The position numbers were made by a program, and so were the translations under genes. The notes beneath the pieces are model-generated. The model worked only from the letters and a program-made list of their open reading frames with translations. It searched no databases and was not told where the DNA came from. 43,404 nt of DNA from a virus, in the IMG/VR virus record IMGVR_UViG_3300045945_000008, positions 1 through 43,404 of that record; one strand, written 5' to 3'. Shown here piece by piece: positions 38,610-43,404 of the stretch. Position 1 is the first letter of the stretch, and the number at the start of each line of letters is the position of its first letter.

Positions 38610-38635
38610 CCATTGCCCGCACATCAGGGGCTTTT
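38590..38635 (+). terminator. Nested hairpin after the NusG-like gene
   Basis: Outer stem cccctg (38590-38595) with caggggc (38625-38631) and inner stem gtgcgg (38601-38606) with ccgcac (38617-38622), followed by cttttcc. The stop codon of the NusG-like gene lies inside it. It could be an attenuator or terminator in front of the terminase/capsid genes. The sequence tgcggtagc at the stop also resembles the RfaH-type ops core ggcggtagc. That last match is weak evidence. Confidence 0.55.
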
Positions 38636-38662
38636 CCTTATTTCGAAACACAGGATCAACCA

Positions 38663-39019
38663 TTGACCAAGCGCAATTGGGCCTATGGCCGCAAGGCACT
38701 CAAGTCCGAAGGCGGATATCACCGGCTGTATGCGTCCAAGCGGTGGAAGATCAATCGCCTGCACCAGCTAACACTGCATCCACTATGTGCCGAGTGTATG
38801 CGTGGAAACTATGTGCGTGCAGCTACAGTAGTACACCACCTGCAGGACCATAAAGGCGATGAATACCTGTTCTTCCATTCGCCATTGGAGTCGTTGTGCA
38901 AGTCATGCCATGACGCAATCAAGTACGGATCAAAGCATCATGGATGTGATCTCAGTGGTAAACCTTACAAGACCAGGCCGATATACATTGATCACAACGC
39001 AGTGGCTGGCGGTAAATGA
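38663..39019 (+). CDS. HNH endonuclease of the terminase region
   Basis: A 118-residue HNH protein with a TTG start at 38663 after an agga site. Core: CAECMRGNYVRAATVVHHLQ, DHKGDEYLFF, then LCKSCHDAIK. HNH proteins beside terminases are needed for cos-end packaging in HK97-like phages. It directly precedes the large terminase with an 81-base gap that could hold the cos site (note a gggggg at 39021-39026). Codon use is lower in GC. Confidence 0.8.
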   Translation: MTKRNWAYGRKALKSEGGYHRLYASKRWKINRLHQLTLHPLCAECMRGNYVRAATVVHHLQDHKGDEYLFFHSPLESLCKSCHDAIKYGSKHHGCDLSGKPYKTRPIYIDHNAVAGGK

Positions 39020-39100
39020 CCGGGGGGCATCGAATCCTTTGGATATACAGCTTTTGAATTACCGGCGCGCAGTTTTTCACCTAATTCATAGTGAAATCTG

Positions 39101-40693
39101 ATGGGCCTACGGGGTGCCGGAACCAATCTGAAATTGCAAGCGGATCACGATCCTGGCATCAAGCCGCCAGACTGGACGAAGGAAAAAGATCCGCTCGAAC
39201 AAATATTTTCTTTTGTTGAATCGTTGCCGATCACCAAAGGCATCTACGCCGGGCGTTCGATGGAGTTGCTGCCTGGTCAACGCGAGTTCATTCGCCAGAT
39301 ATACGGGCGTAAGAAGCGGGACGGCACGCGACAGGTACGATTGGCGATCAAGTCGGAACCGCGTGGCAATGGCAAGACTGGATTGTTGGCGGGACTTGCG
39401 TTGTGTCATTTGTTCGGGCCGGAAGCCGAACCGCGCGGTGAAATTTATTCTTGTGCCTATAACAAGCTGCAGGCTGCGCTGATCTTCGAGGAAATGAAGG
39501 CGATCATCGAGGCCCTGCCCGCCGGCCATGTGCCGAAATGCAATATCCGCCGCGGCGGCAAGATAATTGAAATACTCGATGGTAATGCTGCCGGATCATT
39601 TTATGAAAGCCTGTCGGCCGATGATCGCCGCGCGCATGGTTTGTCGCCGACGATGTGGATCTACGACGAGTTCGCGCAGGCGCCGAATGCAGATTTGCTC
39701 GACAATCTGCGCACCGCGATGGGCAAGCGGGCGGAGAGCCTCGGCGTGGTGATTTCCACGCAGGCCGCCAACGATCAGCACCCGCTGTCGAAGATGATCG
39801 ACGATGCGAAGCTGGGTGTTGATCCGAGCATCTATTTGCAATTGAAGTGCGCGCCGCCCGACGCCGATATTTTCAAGGAAAAGACCTGGCGCGCCTGCAA
39901 CGAGGCGCTGGGCAAGTTCCTCAGCCTGGCGGAATTCCGCGACCAGGCGCGATCGGCGGAGCGGTCATCATCGTTCCGCGCCAAGTTCCGCAATCTGCGT
40001 TTGAACCAACGCATTGACGCCACCACGCAGTTCATCGGCGACGACGACTGGATGGTATGCAAAGGCAAGCTGGATTTTACCGAACTGCGCGGCAAGCCGT
40101 GCTATGCGGGACTGGATCTTTCCACCGTCATCGACATGTCGGCGCTGGTGCTGTATTGGCCGCATAATGGTTCGGTGCTGCCGTTCTTTTGGCTGCCCGA
40201 GGAAGGACTGCACGAGCGCGACAAGAAGGAGCGCGGCCATTACCGCGAGTGGAAGGATGCCGATTTGATCGAAACGACGCCGGGCAGGGCGATCAATTAC
40301 AAGGCGATCATCCGGCGGTTGAGCGAAATCAAGCAGCATTACGATCTGCGCGCCATTGCCTACGATCCATGGAACATCACGCAGTTCACTTCGCAATGCG
40401 AGGACGAGAACATCAAGCTGCCGCTGGTGAAGTTCGGGCAGGGCTACAAGTCGATGGCGCCGGCGGTGAAGATGCTCGAGGAAGCGGTCAAGAACGAAAC
40501 CATCCGCCACGGCGGGCATCCGATCCTGCGCTGGCAGATGGCGAACGCCGCGGTGGAGAGCGACCCGGCCGCGAACCGCAAGATCACCAAGAAGCGATCG
40601 AGCGGGCACGTCGACGGCGTGGTGGCGATGCTGATGGCGATGGGCGTGTCGCGCATGGTGGCGCGGCCGGTGACGCCGTTCCTGCTGACCTAG
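39101..40693 (+). CDS. terL: Terminase large subunit
   Basis: A 530-residue TerL that pumps and cuts phage DNA. The ATPase shows a Walker A variant at SEPRGNGKTGLLAG (residues 85-98) and Walker B at TMWIYDEFAQAP (residues 184-195). The nuclease domain has CYAGLDLST near residue 346 and a later HVDGVVAMLMAMG. It resembles HK97-type Terminase_1. The ATG at 39101 has little Shine-Dalgarno. No small terminase was found directly upstream. Confidence 0.92.
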   Translation: MGLRGAGTNLKLQADHDPGIKPPDWTKEKDPLEQIFSFVESLPITKGIYAGRSMELLPGQREFIRQIYGRKKRDGTRQVRLAIKSEPRGNGKTGLLAGLALCHLFGPEAEPRGEIYSCAYNKLQAALIFEEMKAIIEALPAGHVPKCNIRRGGKIIEILDGNAAGSFYESLSADDRRAHGLSPTMWIYDEFAQAPNADLLDNLRTAMGKRAESLGVVISTQAANDQHPLSKMIDDAKLGVDPSIYLQLKCAPPDADIFKEKTWRACNEALGKFLSLAEFRDQARSAERSSSFRAKFRNLRLNQRIDATTQFIGDDDWMVCKGKLDFTELRGKPCYAGLDLSTVIDMSALVLYWPHNGSVLPFFWLPEEGLHERDKKERGHYREWKDADLIETTPGRAINYKAIIRRLSEIKQHYDLRAIAYDPWNITQFTSQCEDENIKLPLVKFGQGYKSMAPAVKMLEEAVKNETIRHGGHPILRWQMANAAVESDPAANRKITKKRSSGHVDGVVAMLMAMGVSRMVARPVTPFLLT

Positions 40694-40699
40694 GAGGGG

Positions 40700-42727
40700 A
40701 TGATGGACATCATTCACAAGCTGCATGCCGGGCCGGTTGAGGGCAAGGATTTTGTCCTGTCCGATGCAACGCCGGATCGGGTCGGCGATGTGGTGGAGGT
40801 CGGCGGCTGGGATCTGAAGAATTTCAACCGCAACCCGATCGCGCTGTTCAATCACAATCCGAATGCGCCGATAGGCAAGTGGCACAACGTGCGGGCCGAC
40901 AACGGTGCGCTGCGCGGACGGCTTGAACTGGCCGCCGAAGGCACCTCGCCGCGCATCGATGAGATTCGCAAACTGGTGGACGCCGGCATTCTGCGCGCCA
41001 CATCGGTCGGCTTTCGCTCGATCGATGACGAACCAATCAATGAGAAAAAGCCGTGGGACGGCACCCGGTTCAAGAAGCAGGAACTGGTAGAGGCATCGCT
41101 GGTTGCAGTGCCTGCCAATGCCAACGCGCTGGCGATGGCCAAGTCTTTGGGAATGTCCGCTGATACGCTGAAGCTGTGTTTTGAAACCCTCCCGCCTGAT
41201 AGCCCAGGCAGCAACGCCGTACCCAACCGTTCCGACAAGGACAAGGCGGAGATTCCCGCGCCGGTTGCCAAGGCATCCATCATGAAAGAACGCAAAATGC
41301 CCAAGACCATTGCGGAGAAAATCTCCGCGCTGGAAGCCACGCGCGCCGCCAAGGTGGCGCAGGCAACCAAGCAATCGGAAACCGAAGGCGACGTGATGAC
41401 GACGCTCTCGGTCGAGGAAAAGGAAGCGCACGACACGCTGATGGCGGAAATCAAGGATTGCGACGACACCATCATCCGTCTGCGCGACATCGAGAAGCTG
41501 GCGAAGGAATCGGCGAAGCCCGTCGAACCCGAGCCGGAACAAGTGATCAAGAGCAACGGTTCAAGCCTGGCGCGCGTCACCCAGGTTAAAGCCAATATCC
41601 CGCAGTACACCGAACTCTGGCGCTTCCTGCAGGCGCTGGCCGTAGGCAAGGGCGACCAGACCAAATCGCTGCGCTTCGCCAAGCATGCGGTGAAGTACGG
41701 CACATGGGGCAATACCCCGGAAATTGCCGAACTGTTCGAGCATGATTTGCAACAAATGGGCGACATGATCAGCAAGGCGGCGGTGCCGTCTGGTTTGACC
41801 ACGGATTCGACGTGGGCAAGCCCGCTGATTTTCTACCAGCAGCTTGTCAGCCAGTTCGCCGAGTACTTGCGGCCGCTGCCGATCATGGGGCGGATTTCTG
41901 GATGGCGGCGGGTCCCGTTCAATATCCAGATCCCACGGGCCACTACGGGGACTTCGGTGTCTGGATGGGTTGGCGAAACGGCTCCGAAGCCGCTCACCTC
42001 AATGGCGTTCGATTCCTTGACCCTGCGCTGGGCCAAGGCCGCAGTCATCGTCGTGATGAGCGACGAGTTGATTCGATTCTCGTCGCCGTCGGCGGAAATG
42101 GTGGTGCGGGACGATCTCACCCGCGCGATGGTGCAGTTCCTCGACACACAACTGATCGGCACCGCGGCAGCGGTCACCAACGTCAGCCCTGCGGGACTGC
42201 TCAATGGTGTTACGGGAATAACCCCGACGGGAACGAACATGGCGGCGTTCCGCGCCGACGTGGCGTCGCTGCTGGCCAACCTGTTCGCGCTCAATCTGCC
42301 GACCGCGGGCGGGCACTGGATCATGACGCAAACGCAAGCGACAAAGCTGGGTCTTGCACAGAACAGCTTCGGGCAGCCGGTATTCCCCGGACTTGGCCCG
42401 GAGGGCGGCACGCTGATGGGATATCCGGTGGTGACATCGGAAAATATCTCGTCATCGACCGGGTCGCCGACTGAAGGCTATCCGATCATCTTCGTCCTGC
42501 CGGGTGAAGTGCTGATGGCCGACGACGGCGTGACGCTGATTGACTCCAGCAACCAGGCCAGCGTGCAGCAAGACTCGGCACCGGACTCGCCGCCGACTGC
42601 ATCGACGGCGTACATCTCGCTCTGGCAAACAAATCAAACGGCTTTGCGCTGTGAACGTTGGATCACCTGGGCCAAACGCAGGTCCGGCGTGGTGCAGTTC
42701 ATCGACCGCGCCAAGTACGCCGAATAA
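40700..42727 (+). CDS. Fused prohead protease and major capsid protein (HK97-like)
   Basis: A 675-residue fusion. Residues about 1-190 are the HK97-type serine protease, with His52 in LFNHNPNAPIG and Ser102 in LRATSVGFRS. A charged, coiled-coil-like linker (residues about 200-290) acts as the scaffold/delta domain. The rest is the major capsid protein with the HK97 fold: WASPLIFYQQLVSQFAEYLR, SGWVGETAPKPL, VVTSENIS and YISLWQTNQTALRCERWITW. The ATG at 40700 is close to aggagggg. An ATG at 40703 gives better spacing. The product must be cleaved during capsid maturation. Confidence 0.92.
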   Translation: MMDIIHKLHAGPVEGKDFVLSDATPDRVGDVVEVGGWDLKNFNRNPIALFNHNPNAPIGKWHNVRADNGALRGRLELAAEGTSPRIDEIRKLVDAGILRATSVGFRSIDDEPINEKKPWDGTRFKKQELVEASLVAVPANANALAMAKSLGMSADTLKLCFETLPPDSPGSNAVPNRSDKDKAEIPAPVAKASIMKERKMPKTIAEKISALEATRAAKVAQATKQSETEGDVMTTLSVEEKEAHDTLMAEIKDCDDTIIRLRDIEKLAKESAKPVEPEPEQVIKSNGSSLARVTQVKANIPQYTELWRFLQALAVGKGDQTKSLRFAKHAVKYGTWGNTPEIAELFEHDLQQMGDMISKAAVPSGLTTDSTWASPLIFYQQLVSQFAEYLRPLPIMGRISGWRRVPFNIQIPRATTGTSVSGWVGETAPKPLTSMAFDSLTLRWAKAAVIVVMSDELIRFSSPSAEMVVRDDLTRAMVQFLDTQLIGTAAAVTNVSPAGLLNGVTGITPTGTNMAAFRADVASLLANLFALNLPTAGGHWIMTQTQATKLGLAQNSFGQPVFPGLGPEGGTLMGYPVVTSENISSSTGSPTEGYPIIFVLPGEVLMADDGVTLIDSSNQASVQQDSAPDSPPTASTAYISLWQTNQTALRCERWITWAKRRSGVVQFIDRAKYAE

Positions 42728-42740
42728 AATCAGACTCAGG

Positions 42741-42772
42741 ATGGCGCTGTTTAACGACGGCGCCATTTTTTT
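42741..42772 (+). terminator. Intrinsic terminator after the capsid gene
   Basis: A perfect 7-bp stem atggcgc (42741-42747) and gcgccat (42760-42766), followed by seven T. It lies 14 bases after the capsid stop, just before the next gene's ribosome-binding site. It is expected to reduce transcription of the portal relative to capsid unless antiterminated. Confidence 0.8.
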
Positions 42773-42788
42773 CAAAGGAGGTGCCAAG

Positions 42789-42980
42789 GTGTCATTGCGT
42801 TTCGAAGCTTTGCAGAAATTCTACTGGCAAGGCCACTATCTGAACGCCGGGGATTCGTTCGAGGCTAACGAGCGCGAAGCTGTGGCGCTGCGCCTGATGC
42901 ACAAGGAAGTGAAAGAGGTCGAACAAGACGAGGCGCGGCCGCGGCAACGCTACCGCACGCGCGACATGCGCAAGCAATGA
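42789..42980 (+). CDS. Small protein between capsid and portal
   Basis: A 63-residue basic protein starting at GTG 42789. The start is set by a strong aaaggagg (42774-42781) seven bases upstream. An ATG at 42741 lies inside the terminator and is rejected. It reads MSLRFEALQKFYWQGHYLNA and has EREAVALRLMHKEVKEVEQD before a very basic end (RPRQRYRTRDMRKQ). Proteins of this type are common between capsid and portal. No function is known. The end overlaps the portal ATG by 4 bp. Confidence 0.7.
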   Translation: MSLRFEALQKFYWQGHYLNAGDSFEANEREAVALRLMHKEVKEVEQDEARPRQRYRTRDMRKQ

Positions 42981-43404
42981 AAATCCTCGGATTCGAATGG
43001 CGCCGCAAGGTGCCGGTGCCGTCGGTGACGACGCCGGTCGGCTGGTCGTTCAATTCGCCATGGGACTGGCTGAACCATTGGCCGATCATTCAGGAACCGT
43101 TCACCGGCGCCTGGCAGCGCAATATGGAATTGCGCATGGAGACGGTGCTGACCTATCACGCCGTCTATGCTTGCATCAATCTCATTGCCGGCGATATTGG
43201 AAAACTGACGCTGCGATTAGTTGAAAGAATCAAGGACAATGTTTTTGTCGAAGTCGATGTTCCTGCGTTCAGTCCAATGCTTCGCGTCCCGAACCGCTAC
43301 CAGACCAGACAGCAATTCATGGAAGCCTGGATGGTTTCCAAGCTGACATCGGGCAACACCTACGTTTTGAAAGAGCGCGACGAGCGCAACGTGGTGGTGG
43401 CGAT
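42977..43404 (+). CDS. Portal protein, N-terminal part; continues at 1..1112
   Basis: The portal starts at this ATG, overlapping the stop of the previous small gene. It reads MKILGFEWRRKVPVPSVTTP, then GWSFNSPWDWLNHWPIIQEP, ETVLTYHAVYACINLIAGDI and ends at the contig edge. The frame joins the start of the window without a break across the 127-bp overlap, giving a 470-residue protein. The early VYACINLIAGDIGKL motif is typical of HK97-type portals. Confidence 0.92.
   Translation, partial: MKILGFEWRRKVPVPSVTTPVGWSFNSPWDWLNHWPIIQEPFTGAWQRNMELRMETVLTYHAVYACINLIAGDIGKLTLRLVERIKDNVFVEVDVPAFSPMLRVPNRYQTRQQFMEAWMVSKLTSGNTYVLKERDERNVVVA
43278..43404. repeat. Terminal direct repeat, right copy (contig overlap)
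   Basis: Identical to 1-127. See the left copy. It marks the closure point of a circular assembly and is not counted twice in the genome length. Confidence 0.95.

Noticed and set aside
38600-38617. Firm RfaH-type ops/JUMPstart element
   Set aside because: Only the core tgcggtagc is similar and it coincides with the stop codon of the NusG-like gene. It is mentioned as a weak hint only.
39968-41542. 524-codon reverse-strand frame across terminase and protease
   Set aside because: The composition is Arg/His/Asp-rich and it lies antisense to two well-defined structural genes, so it is a shadow of GC-rich codon use.
1-43404. tRNA genes, CRISPR arrays, insertion sequences
   Set aside because: No cloverleaf-like sequence, regular repeat-spacer array or transposase was noticed on reading either strand, though no dedicated search could be run.

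Overview
The window is a complete tailed-phage genome of the temperate siphovirus type, about 43.3 kb. Bases 1-127 and 43278-43404 are identical, so the contig closes into a circle of 43,277 bp and the portal gene runs across the join. The host is most likely an alphaproteobacterium, probably of the Rhizobiales. The reasons are a GcrA-family regulator, a DnaA C-terminal-domain protein, gene-transfer-agent-like tail genes and a GC-rich composition. The exact host genus cannot be read from the sequence.

Layout. The rightward late operon runs from the HNH, NusG-like and terminase genes (37458-40693) through a fused prohead protease/capsid gene, the portal (across the join), decoration or fibre-like proteins (1096-9958), head-tail connection, tail tube, frameshifted tail chaperones, tape measure, tail tip and fibre (9962-26157) and lysis genes (26160-27839). 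It ends at a bidirectional terminator near 27.9 kb. The leftward early operon (34634 to 27908) holds an exonuclease/RecT recombination pair, a lipoprotein, small genes, a membrane protein, an excisionase-like protein, a tyrosine integrase and a C5 cytosine methyltransferase. A leftward HTH repressor (34932-35213) faces a rightward regulatory operon (35305-37304) with a Cro-like protein, GcrA, a DnaA domain IV protein, an HNH nuclease and a DUF1376 protein.

Most unusual content. Between the head-tail connector and the head-closure genes there is a contiguous cassette of eight sugar-active or SAM-dependent genes (10564-16197). A FkbM methyltransferase and a TPR-GT9-like fusion lie further upstream (3140-5457). 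Two of the genes are tandem duplicates of GT9-like proteins and two are tandem duplicates of methyltransferases. About 8 kb of a 43 kb phage is therefore a glycan-building and methylating pathway placed inside the virion structural operon. Next to it are fibre-like, glycine-rich, lectin-like and WQPP-repeat proteins that could be the acceptors.

Regulation. A 17-bp palindrome of the form TTCCAnAnnnTTTGGAA lies in both putative early promoters, between matching TTGCnT -35 boxes and -10 boxes. In both cases the ATG lies exactly 35 nt from the start of the -35 box. A third copy is at 37354. A phage NusG/RfaH-like protein and a nested hairpin directly after its gene suggest antitermination control of the late operon. 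A -1 frameshift signal (A7 plus an 8-bp stem) joins the two tail-chaperone reading frames. No tRNA genes, CRISPR array or insertion sequence were recognised.
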